Part shown: positions 17,526 to 24,985 of the stretch, piece by piece
Layout: the number at the start of each line of letters is the position of its first letter
How positions within the stretch are numbered: the first letter of the stretch is position 1
Assembly: GCF_014697625.1 (NCBI RefSeq)
Contig: NZ_JACJSG010000058.1
Location: 1 to 46,119, forward strand
Source: Anabaena azotica FACHB-119
Lineage (GTDB): Bacteria; Cyanobacteriota; Cyanobacteriia; Cyanobacteriales; Nostocaceae
DNA length: 46,119 bases
Reading direction: 5' to 3'
Notes under the pieces: model-generated
The model's database searches: none
Told to the model about the DNA's origin: nothing
What the model saw: only the letters and a program-made list of their open reading frames with translations
Translations under genes and position numbers: made by a program

Positions 17526-19595
17526 TTACTCTGCGGTGTGTTTTAGATAATGTACAATTGCCTCTGCTGTTTTCAAATTAGTCGCTACTAACACCTGATT
17601 GATATTACATATTCTCAACAGAGTTTCTTCATTGGTTGGACTAGGCGCAGGTGTGAGAAAATCTCTTAAGAAAATCACTGCGGACACATCTCCAGAATTT
17701 AGCAGCAAATTAATCTTTTGATATCCTCCAGATGTTGGTGAGGGAATTTCTTCACTAACAGTAATACCAGCCTGTTGCTTTAAAACTTCGCTAACAGATG
17801 GCCAGCTAAGTGTCAGACTTTGAGAGAAAAATTCTTGATTCTGAGCAACCAACTCTGCTAGTTCTGATTTTTTGCTTTCGTGAGCAATAAGCACTATATT
17901 TTTTTGTATCATCTGACTTGGTTCGCTTAGAGTATCTGCTTCTAAATTTTCAACAGTCTGGACTTCTTCAGTTTCTGCAACTTCTTCTGGTGTTTGCTCA
18001 ACTAATTCAGGTGTATCACTTACTTCTTCTGTAGCAATAGCGGCTTCTGGTGCTAAAGTTTCTACCTCAGAACTAACATCTGTTGTGATAGCTTCCTCAC
18101 CGATTTCTTCTGTAGAAATAGCAGCTTCTGGTGCTAAAGTTTCTGCCTCAGTAACATCGGCTGTGATGACTTCTTCACCGACTTCTTCTGTAGAAATTGT
18201 CGCTTCTGGTTCTGAAGTTTCTACATTAGAACTAACATCGGCTGTGATGACTTCTTCACCGACTTCTTCTGTAGAAATAGTTGCTTCTGGTTCTGAAGTT
18301 TCTACATTAGAACTAACATCGGCTGTGATGACTTCTTCACCGACTTCTTCTGTAGAAATAGTTGCTTCTGGTTCTGAAGTTTCTACATTAGAACTAACAT
18401 CGGCTGTGATGACTTCTTCACCGACTTCTTCTGTAGAAATAGTTGCTTCTGGTTCTGAGGTTTCTACATTAGAACTAACATCGGCTGTGATAGCTTCCTC
18501 TTCTGCTTCTTCTGTAGAAATAGCAGCTTCTGGTTCTGAGGTTTCTGCGTCAGAACTAACATCGGCTGTGATAACTTCTTCACCGACTTCTTCTGTAGAA
18601 ATAGCAGCTTCTGGTTCTGAGGTTTCTACATTACCATCATCAGATATTCCTACATCCACATTGTCTTCACTATCAATTAAGGATGATGGAATCGCTATAT
18701 CACGAGGCTGTACAGTGGTGTATTCTTGTAATATAGGTGTAGATAAATCTACATCTTCAGCACTAATAGTTAATGATGGCTGAATGTCTATGTCCCTTGG
18801 TTGTACAGTGGTGTATTCTTGTAATATAGGTGTACTTAAATCTACATCTTGACTATCATCACTTGTAGACAAATCATCGATTGATGACGATGTTTGGATG
18901 AGATCACGAGGCTGTACAAAGGTTCTTTCTTCCGCAATTGCAAAACCTAAATCTACATTTTCCTGACTTTCACTTATCTCCGGTTCTTCGGTTGCAATAT
19001 CTTGTGGTTGTACAAAAGTTCTTGCGTCTGCAATAGGACTTGCAGACGCAGTAATTACTGCTTGTTCTTCTGAAAATACAGCATCATATAGTTCAGAATT
19101 GTCTGATGCTGCAACTGCAACTTCCTCTGGCGTTTGGCTGATAACTTCTGCTGGAGATTCACCAACTACCTCTGGTACTTGATTATTGCTGCTAACATTC
19201 AGATTATCTGATATCGGTCTAGAAAACAGAGCCGGATCTATCACCCTAAATACTGTTTCTGGTAATTGTTCAGCCGCAGGTGTCATATCTTCCATCGTCA
19301 GAATGTAATCTCCGATTTGGATAGAATCCCCATGCTTTAAAATATATGGCTGATTTTTTTCAGCTAAATTGTTGTTGATGATTGAACCATTTCTACTACC
19401 AGTGTCGCAGTAATAGTAACTACTACTCTGGACAAAAAACTTACCATGTACGCGGCTGACATCTGGACTGTCTAAAGGTAAATCGCAATCAGGAGAGCGA
19501 CCTATGACACATTCTCCTTTGAGTGTAGTTGCTACTAGTAAATCGAGTTCATTTACCTCATTTTGTGTGGGTAAATATTTGATTTTGACTTTCAT
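17526..19595 (-). CDS. FHA-domain protein with repeat linker and methylglyoxal-synthase-like C-terminus
   Basis: Residues about 28-105 are an FHA phosphothreonine-binding domain (VIGRSPDCDLPL, DVSRVHGKF, DTGSRNGSIINN). Residues about 200-330 carry repeated T-x-V-Q-P-R-D motifs. Residues about 340-500 are an acidic 27-residue (81-bp) tandem repeat built around GEEVITADVSSNVETSEPEA. Residues 562-689 resemble MgsA: KNIVLIAHESKK, GGYQKINLLLNSGDVSAVIF, LRDFLTPAPSP and LVATNLKTAEAIVHYL. By alignment to E. coli MgsA, Asp71, His98 and Asp101 are replaced (Tyr, Ser, Asn), while His19 and Asp91 remain, so catalysis is unlikely. It is the last gene of block B, overlapping the small gene before it by ATGA. 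It probably reads phosphorylation by the kinase at 24986-26956. Confidence 0.85.
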   Translation of the reverse strand: MKVKIKYLPTQNEVNELDLLVATTLKGECVIGRSPDCDLPLDSPDVSRVHGKFFVQSSSYYYCDTGSRNGSIINNNLAEKNQPYILKHGDSIQIGDYILTMEDMTPAAEQLPETVFRVIDPALFSRPISDNLNVSSNNQVPEVVGESPAEVISQTPEEVAVAASDNSELYDAVFSEEQAVITASASPIADARTFVQPQDIATEEPEISESQENVDLGFAIAEERTFVQPRDLIQTSSSIDDLSTSDDSQDVDLSTPILQEYTTVQPRDIDIQPSLTISAEDVDLSTPILQEYTTVQPRDIAIPSSLIDSEDNVDVGISDDGNVETSEPEAAISTEEVGEEVITADVSSDAETSEPEAAISTEEAEEEAITADVSSNVETSEPEATISTEEVGEEVITADVSSNVETSEPEATISTEEVGEEVITADVSSNVETSEPEATISTEEVGEEVITADVSSNVETSEPEATISTEEVGEEVITADVTEAETLAPEAAISTEEIGEEAITTDVSSEVETLAPEAAIATEEVSDTPELVEQTPEEVAETEEVQTVENLEADTLSEPSQMIQKNIVLIAHESKKSELAELVAQNQEFFSQSLTLSWPSVSEVLKQQAGITVSEEIPSPTSGGYQKINLLLNSGDVSAVIFLRDFLTPAPSPTNEETLLRICNINQVLVATNLKTAEAIVHYLKHTAE
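18080..18640 (-). repeat. 81-bp in-frame tandem repeat in the FHA gene
   Basis: About six to seven units with an 81-bp period (for example anchors 18170 and 18251) encode 27-residue acidic Thr/Ser-rich repeats. The central copies are nearly identical, which suggests recent expansion or homogenisation. Confidence 0.9.
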
Positions 19596-19744
19596 ATTAA
19601 TTTTTGGTTAATTTTATTAATTTCTGTTACCCATCGCTGGCGGTAACTGTGTTCTAAATTTAAAATATCATCTTGTGACCAATGAAAATGATAAGCAATA
19701 AAAGCTACCTCCTCATATAAAGTATCAGAGGGGTAGCTTATGAC
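19592..19744 (-). CDS. Small CIS-associated protein (DUF6760-like) lacking a standard start codon
   Basis: The frame encodes about 50 residues, beginning VISYPSDTLYEEVAFIAYHF and ending INKINQKLI. It resembles the small DUF6760-type proteins found between tail-assembly and FHA or LysM genes in such clusters. Its stop overlaps the FHA start (ATGA at 19592-19595), which implies coupling. No ATG, GTG or TTG exists in frame between the preceding stop and the conserved part. The position where a start is expected reads GTC ATA, at the end of the upstream gene. A GTG there would also give TGA for the upstream gene, so one G-to-C change could explain both. Translation from ATA or GTC is possible but would be weak. 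Confidence 0.65.
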   Translation of the reverse strand, partial: VISYPSDTLYEEVAFIAYHFHWSQDDILNLEHSYRQRWVTEINKINQKLI

Positions 19745-20121
19745 TCCCCCGCTAGTTCTAGCTCCACAGAAAATTGAGTATTACAGTGAGGACATTGGGC
19801 GGGAATATGTGTATCACCTTGCTGGTTAATGCGATTGAAGAATTCCCTTAAATAGGCAATGTCATGTAATAGCAATCCTTCGAGAACATCGGGGCTAACA
19901 GTGTTGAAACTCCCTAAACGTGTGATGACACGGGATAACATGACCAAAGCACCGTAAGCGGGGGTTTCTTTTACTTTGCGTTCTTGTTGTACCAAAATTT
20001 CATCTTTGGCGGTGGCTAAACGCATTTTGCCTTGACGATGTACGCGGTTTTGGCTATCAATCAAACCTCGCGGAAGAGTAAAGTCAAATTCGGTGCAGAG
20101 ATGATCTTGTTTACGAGACAT
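19738..20121 (-). CDS. Phage tail assembly-type protein, copy 2
   Basis: This 127-residue protein resembles tail assembly proteins of CIS clusters: EFDFTLPRGLIDSQNRVHRQ, MRLATAKDEI, AYGALVMLSRVITRLG. The ATG at 20121 (MSRKQDHL) is preferred over the TTG at 20139. The C-terminus carries CPHC, a possible half zinc site, which the neighbouring paralogue lacks. It is a paralogue of 20212-20568 and lies between it and the small protein. It may act as a chaperone for tube or tape-measure assembly; that role is from family resemblance. Confidence 0.82.
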   Translation of the reverse strand: MSRKQDHLCTEFDFTLPRGLIDSQNRVHRQGKMRLATAKDEILVQQERKVKETPAYGALVMLSRVITRLGSFNTVSPDVLEGLLLHDIAYLREFFNRINQQGDTHIPAQCPHCNTQFSVELELAGES

Positions 20122-20211
20122 AGATAGCTTGGGTGGCAAAATTCATAGATATCAGAGGTATAAGGTTTGTAGTAAGGACTAAAGTCCTCTCTACGAGACG
20201 CTGCGCGAACA

Positions 20212-20568
20212 CTACGAACTCGAACGTTGTAGGATTGGTTCAGGGGAAGTTCCTTTTTCCTGTGGTGAGGAAGTTTCACCATCCAAGCCATTGATATGAC
20301 GGTAAAAGTCTTGGAGATAGTTTAAATCTTGGGCGAAAAAGTTTTCTGCGATCGCCGGACTCACTTCCGATAAAGCACCTAAGCGAGTAATCACACGCGA
20401 CAAAATAATAATCGTAGCATAAGCCGGATTCGCCTTCACACGAGGATCACGCAAAGGCGCTATTTCATCTATAGCTGTTGATAACCGCATAACACCTTGG
20501 CGGTGCAGATTACCTTCTGAGTCAAGATAACCTTTAGGGAGGGTAAATTCAAACTCGGTAGGGAACAT
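20212..20568 (-). CDS. Phage tail assembly-type protein, copy 1
   Basis: This 118-residue protein shares with its downstream paralogue the segments EFEFTLPKGYLDSEGNLHRQ, VMRLSTAIDEIAPL, RDPRVKANPAYATIIILSR, VITRLGALSEVSP and FFAQDLNYLQDFYRHIN. The ATG at 20568 (MFPTEFEF) is preferred; the 20628 start would add residues coded by pyrimidine-rich repeat DNA. The C-terminal tail is Ser/Pro-rich and has no CxxC. It follows the inner-tube gene after a heptad array. Function as for the paralogue. Confidence 0.82.
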   Translation of the reverse strand: MFPTEFEFTLPKGYLDSEGNLHRQGVMRLSTAIDEIAPLRDPRVKANPAYATIIILSRVITRLGALSEVSPAIAENFFAQDLNYLQDFYRHINGLDGETSSPQEKGTSPEPILQRSSS

Positions 20569-20709
20569 AGGTGGGGAAGGGGGAAAGGGGAAAGGGGAGA
20601 TGAGAGAGAAATAATTAACAACTGTCACCTGTCACCTGTCACCTGTCACCTGTCACCTGTCATCTGTCAACTGATAACTGATAACTGATAACTGATAACT
20701 GATAACTGA
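20569..20709. repeat. Heptad array CTGTCAC / CTGATAA
   Basis: Six CTGTCAC-type units then CTGATAA-type units, ending at the stop codon of the inner-tube gene on the minus strand (20710-20712). A purine-rich stretch precedes them. Confidence 0.88.
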
Positions 20710-21201
20710 CTATTTCACCCTCTTAAATTCCTCGAAAGCAACTTCGACTTCTTCGATTTCTAGGTCGCTACTACGAGCATTGACATCGGCAATTTTATAA
20801 CTAGCAGGCCAAGCACCAGCTAATTCAAACCTTGCTTGTTCTACGCCTGCTTGGTCATAGATACTCAAAGAGGCATTTTTGCGTTGTTCAGCCCATTTGC
20901 CTTCTTGAACGGCTTCAAACCATTTCCAGATAGTTTGAGAATTGGTCATACCTCTCTTGAGAGTGATATTACCACTTTTCACATTTCCGGGAATTTTGGT
21001 TCTGACGACTTGACCTTTGTCTGATTTACCCCATTTATTTGAGGTGACTTCAGCAATTTCGATCGCATCTTGAGTTCTTTTAAAGCCTTGACATTCCAAG
21101 AAAAACCCATCTACATTATCTTGCTGACCATCTAGTGTCAACGCTAAATAGAACTTATGGGCTGTCAGAATTTCGGGAACTTGACCTGCTGTTTTTGGCA
21201 C
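20710..21201 (-). CDS. CIS inner-tube protein, T4 gp19-like (second copy)
   Basis: This 163-residue protein belongs to the gp19-type tail tube family that stacks as hexamers inside the sheath. Typical features are HKFYLALTLDG, DGFFLECQGF, KSGNITLKRGMTNSQTIWKWF, and the terminal EVEVAFEEFKRVK. Together with the different tube protein encoded upstream it gives two tube types; the Afp/PVC systems use a main tube plus specialised tubes near the baseplate. Which one is the main tube cannot be told from sequence. Confidence 0.93.
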   Translation of the reverse strand: MPKTAGQVPEILTAHKFYLALTLDGQQDNVDGFFLECQGFKRTQDAIEIAEVTSNKWGKSDKGQVVRTKIPGNVKSGNITLKRGMTNSQTIWKWFEAVQEGKWAEQRKNASLSIYDQAGVEQARFELAGAWPASYKIADVNARSSDLEIEEVEVAFEEFKRVK

Positions 21202-21325
21202 GGTTTTAGCGAGGGGTGAGGGACTGGGGACTGGGAGGAGATGAGGGAGAAACCCACCCCTAGCCCCTCCCAGGAGGGGAAAGGGAGAAAAACTATCAAC
21301 TGTTGACTAATGACTAATGACTAAA
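21202..21325. repeat. Gap with purine-rich tract and dispersed repeat
   Basis: Contains the inverse copy (21252-21280) of the GGGGCTAGGGGTGGG element seen at 7843 and 24925, followed by TGACTAA-type short repeats. No gene. Confidence 0.7.
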
Positions 21326-21781
21326 TTATTTGACACGTTTAACGCCTTCGTGAACTAATTCAATAGTTTCATTAGCCATATCTCCACCAGATGCAGTTAA
21401 GGTAGGGCCAGTATATTTACAGGGATAACAATTGACTATGTTCCATCTTGCTTTTTCACTGCCTTGCTGGTCGTAAGCAACTACTGAACCAGTTTTACGG
21501 TTCTGCGACCACTGTCTGGGGTCGCCCATGTCTTCGTTACATTTTTGATACCATTGGTACAGGTCTATATCATCAGTAGCTATAACCTTCAGTGTAATAT
21601 TTGTAAATTTCACAACTGTTGGTGTCGCCTGCCGCATAATTTTACCAGACTTAGATGAACCGTGAACATCCTGCGCTGGCGTACTTTCAACCCCTAGACC
21701 ACTAATTTCTTTGATGAATTTATCAGTGATTCCATCGGCTTCAAAGTAAAATTTACACGCCGTTAAAAATTCTCCTGCCAT
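21326..21781 (-). CDS. CIS inner-tube protein, T4 gp19-like (first copy)
   Basis: This 151-residue tube protein has ACKFYFEADGITDKFIKEISGL, TPTVVKFTNITLKVIATDD, IDLYQWYQKC and the terminal ETIELVHEGVKRVK. It differs strongly from the protein at 20710-21201, so they are not a recent duplication. It follows the sheath gene by 59 bp, the usual sheath-then-tube order. Two cysteines near the C-terminus (VNCYPCKYT) could be structural. Confidence 0.93.
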   Translation of the reverse strand: MAGEFLTACKFYFEADGITDKFIKEISGLGVESTPAQDVHGSSKSGKIMRQATPTVVKFTNITLKVIATDDIDLYQWYQKCNEDMGDPRQWSQNRKTGSVVAYDQQGSEKARWNIVNCYPCKYTGPTLTASGGDMANETIELVHEGVKRVK

Positions 21782-21840
21782 ACTGGTTTAAACTCCTGTG
21801 CAATAAGTGGTATAAAGTACGTTCGCCCTGGGGTATGCTG

Positions 21841-23502
21841 TTACTGTTCATCTTCGATGCCGTTCCACTGGCTGACGCGGAAGATGACAAATTCCGCAGG
21901 TCTGACAGGACAAACTCCAATCTCAATATATAAACGACCTAAAATTCTGGTTTCTGGTGGGTTGAGTTCTTCGTCACACTTGACGTAGAATGCTTGCTGT
22001 GGCGTAGCTCCAAACAATGCACCTTCGCGCCAGATTCTTTCTAGGAAGTTGCTGACGGTGCGTCTCACACGCGCCCATAAATCTTCGTCGTTGGGTTCAA
22101 ATACTACCCATTGAGTACCTAGTTCAATGGATTTTTCAATATAACTAATCAAACGGCGAACACTGATATAACGCCACTCGGTTTTATCTGGTTCAACGAG
22201 GGTTCTAGCGCCCCAGATGCGGATACCACGATTGGGGAAGGTGCGAATACAGTTAATTCCCAAGGGGTTTAATAGTTCTTGTTCGCGGAAGTTGGTTTCA
22301 TAACCTAAACCAATTACGCCTCTGGGTACTTCGTTGGCGGGGGCTTTATAAACGCCTCTGGTTTCATCGGTACGCGCCCAAACTCCCATCATGTGACCGC
22401 AGGGAGGAATGAGAATGGGATTACCGCGATCGCGTGGATTGGCAACTTTGATCCAAGGATAATACAAAGCGGCAAACATGGAACGGCGGTTAAATCTATT
22501 CAACCATTCCACTACCTGTTGAGGTTTGGCACATTCTGGAGGTGCATCAAGTAACACCATACGATTAGGTGGATTAGGAATATCACCACTGGCTGAACCT
22601 TCGCACATACTGATCATCAGTTCCATGATGCCGTGGACTTGATCAATATTTAAAACTTGTGCCTGATATGCTCGCATTAAGTCAGGACAAGCCAGCATGG
22701 TGATTTCATCAATCTCAAAAATCCCTCTTACCCCTGTGCGATCGTCGCGTACCCCTTCCAAATCGCTGTACAATCTATCAACTGAAGCGGGGACAATTGG
22801 CGGCGCTAGTTCGTATTGTCCATTTGTCGGACGGCGAGATAGAGGCTGTCCACTTTGAGAAATGTCTTCTGCAATCACATACATAGAGTTTCTCAAAGCT
22901 GCGACTGCATAAGTGGAAATTGCGGCGGGCGCTTCACGGTTCATGGTTAAGTTCTCGTACTGTTCGAGAATTTCATCACCACGGCGAATCTGCACAGTAA
23001 AATACTCACCAGTATTCGGAGGAGCATCTCCTTCTGTCCCTTCTGGTAAAGCACGAGGGCCTCCATCAATAACCAATACATTGATTGCGCCACCGGCTGC
23101 TTGTTCAGGGCGTAAGGACAAGCGCAGAGCTGGACGATTGCCTCTACCATTAATTCTTAAGGTGGCGGGTTCTGGGGTTGGTGGCTTGGGTGCGCCTGGT
23201 AACTGAGTACCAATGCTAGTCACCCAACAACGACCACCACCATTCATAAAGTAGCCATAGACAGCGAAAGGTAAGTAGGCGTTAAAGTCGGTGAAGCCAT
23301 CGGAATTAGGACGAGCAAAATAGTTGAGATATTGCGTCCAATTGGTGACTAACATGGGCTTGAATAACTCAGCCCCATCACGAATATCTTCTGTAAAACC
23401 GACAAAACCAGCGATCGCCGTACTCACACCTTCAATTGGTCGGCTCCCACGGTCAATTTCTTCAATATAGACACCAGGGGCAAAGTAATCAAGTCTAGCC
23501 AT
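21841..23502 (-). CDS. CIS tail sheath protein
   Basis: This 553-residue protein is the contractile sheath. The N-terminus has LDYFAPGVYIEEIDRGSRPI, the standard sheath start, and the C-terminal third has the conserved RGVIGLGYETNFREQELLNP, GINCIRTFPNRGIRIWGART, RRLISYIEKSIELGTQWVVF and FVIFRVSQ motifs. A variable insert lies between about residues 110 and 210. Only one sheath gene is in the window. Contraction should drive the tube into the target. The gene starts 15 bp after the DUF4255 gene, in one operon. Confidence 0.96.
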   Translation of the reverse strand: MARLDYFAPGVYIEEIDRGSRPIEGVSTAIAGFVGFTEDIRDGAELFKPMLVTNWTQYLNYFARPNSDGFTDFNAYLPFAVYGYFMNGGGRCWVTSIGTQLPGAPKPPTPEPATLRINGRGNRPALRLSLRPEQAAGGAINVLVIDGGPRALPEGTEGDAPPNTGEYFTVQIRRGDEILEQYENLTMNREAPAAISTYAVAALRNSMYVIAEDISQSGQPLSRRPTNGQYELAPPIVPASVDRLYSDLEGVRDDRTGVRGIFEIDEITMLACPDLMRAYQAQVLNIDQVHGIMELMISMCEGSASGDIPNPPNRMVLLDAPPECAKPQQVVEWLNRFNRRSMFAALYYPWIKVANPRDRGNPILIPPCGHMMGVWARTDETRGVYKAPANEVPRGVIGLGYETNFREQELLNPLGINCIRTFPNRGIRIWGARTLVEPDKTEWRYISVRRLISYIEKSIELGTQWVVFEPNDEDLWARVRRTVSNFLERIWREGALFGATPQQAFYVKCDEELNPPETRILGRLYIEIGVCPVRPAEFVIFRVSQWNGIEDEQ

Positions 23503-23517
23503 AAAAGCAACCTAAAT

Positions 23518-24357
23518 TTATTCAGGAGTTAGTAAGATTTCTTTGAAGGTATAACTTGGGCTATCAACCAAGACATTGACATTCACAGGTAAATAGCCTG
23601 GACAATTGACTGTTAAAACATAATTGCCTATACGCAAGTCTTCAAAAAAGAAAATTCCCTCATCATTGCTGACTACAGATTTTTCAGTCCTTAAGACAGC
23701 AATTTTTGCATCGACTAAAGGCTGATTAGCTACCGCACTTTTCACAATTCCGGCGATCGCTACTCGTTTGGTAGCAACTGAGCCATTACCATGAGGATGA
23801 GATTGATTTTGTAAATTGAAAATTCTTTCCGTAACCAGTGGAACAGGAGTCGCCTGTGGCTCGAAGGGTATTGTCACCATCAGATACAAGCCAGCACGCA
23901 AAGGTACATTCAGCGCGCTCCATAAAGAGCCAATCTCAATCGCTGGGTCAAGAGCAACCGTCATAGACAAATTGCCATAACCCCGCAATTCGGGAACTAA
24001 AAAATCCTCTTGCAGAGAGCGATGACGCAGCAGCACATTCAAAGCTTCAGTTAACAAGTGATGCTCACCTAAAGCAGTTCTATCCCAAGCTGTTAATAAT
24101 ATAGAGACATCAAACCAACTAGGCGACCAATTGACCGTCGCAGGTTGTAGACTATTGTTCAACTTGCGATCCACTTGTCTACCAGAATGCTGTATTTGTT
24201 TACTCTCACGTAAGTCGTAAACATACAAATTGAGAGTCGGCCCTGCACCCTCTTCCCGGCGATGACTAGGATGATTAAAGTCAATTTGCTCGGTACTGCT
24301 AAGTGAGGTTCCTCCAGCGAGAATTTCTGCTAATGTTTGAACAACAAAGATAAGCAT
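23518..24357 (-). CDS. DUF4255 tail-terminator/cap protein with carboxypeptidase-regulatory-like C-terminus
   Basis: The first 180 residues match DUF4255 (Pvc16/Afp16-like), the protein that ends the tube and sheath: QTLAEILAGG, LNLYVYDLRESKQ, DVSILLTAWDRTALGEHHLL. Residues about 190-279 form an Ig-like domain (AIAGIVKSAVANQPLVDAKI, NDEGIFFFEDLRIGNYVLTV, CPGYLPVNV) like the regulatory domain of carboxypeptidase. It is upstream of sheath in the same operon. A second DUF4255 protein with a different C-terminus is encoded at 27458-28726. Confidence 0.88.
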   Translation of the reverse strand: MLIFVVQTLAEILAGGTSLSSTEQIDFNHPSHRREEGAGPTLNLYVYDLRESKQIQHSGRQVDRKLNNSLQPATVNWSPSWFDVSILLTAWDRTALGEHHLLTEALNVLLRHRSLQEDFLVPELRGYGNLSMTVALDPAIEIGSLWSALNVPLRAGLYLMVTIPFEPQATPVPLVTERIFNLQNQSHPHGNGSVATKRVAIAGIVKSAVANQPLVDAKIAVLRTEKSVVSNDEGIFFFEDLRIGNYVLTVNCPGYLPVNVNVLVDSPSYTFKEILLTPE

Positions 24358-24459
24358 GAAAGTGTGGGCTGGTAGCTAATCCAGATGTCTCTAGAATATT
24401 GGATGAGCCGTTTAAAGGTAATTAGACTTTTGTCGATAATTTTGGCAGGTGACAGTTGT

Positions 24460-24865
24460 CCTGACTTTTCACGGGATCTGGAAGACCTCTCTCCAAACCT
24501 CTCTCCTACAAGGAGAGAGGCTTTGATTTCTCCCCCTTCCCTTGTAGGCTATCCATTACCCGGATCTATCTCAACATTTGTGAGAGTATTCACTCACGTT
24601 TTTTCTAACCCTGATTTGTTCGTTGTTGATTCTCAATAAAAACATGGTTTTAGCGAGAAGATAAGGTGCGAATTTGTCAAGCCCCATGAAAAACTGAGTT
24701 GGCAAGATGCTTCCTAAGCAAGGGTTTTAAGATTGTAAAGAAAGATGTGGGTAATGGATAGCCAACAAGGAGAGAGGCTTTGATTTCTCCCCCTTCCCTT
24801 GTAGGGAAGGGGGCTGGGGGGTTAGGTCTGACGGAGCGCTTTTCCACATAACGTGAAAAGTCAGG
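24460..24865. mobile_element. Nested non-coding element with two layers of inverted repeats
   Basis: Outer ends CCTGACTTTTCACG (24460-24473) and CGTGAAAAGTCAGG (24852-24865) are perfect inverted repeats. Inside, GGCTATCCATTACCC (24547-24561) and its complement (24749-24763) bound a smaller unit, which is flanked by two identical 40-bp direct repeats (24509-24548 and 24766-24805). I read it as one palindromic element inserted in another. It lies in the 628-bp gap between the kinase and the DUF4255 gene and might separate their transcription. Confidence 0.72.
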
Positions 24866-24985
24866 TCAGTTGTCAGTTGTCAGTTGACAGTTGACAGTGA
24901 TAATTAGTTTTTCTCCTCTGCTGGGTTCCCCTCCTGGGAGGGGCTAGGGGTGGGTTGCTCCTCTGCTCCCCCATCTCCCCAGCCC
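24866..24985. repeat. TTGTCAG heptads and dispersed CTCCTCTG repeat downstream of the kinase
   Basis: TCAGTTG/ACAGTTG units at about 24868-24897, then the GGGGCTAGGGGTGGG repeat (copy of 7843). No gene. Confidence 0.75.

Noticed and set aside
18085..18783. 232-codon plus-strand frame across the FHA repeats
   Set aside because: It is the complement of the 81-bp repeat and only mirrors its period; there is no start signal or non-repetitive sequence.
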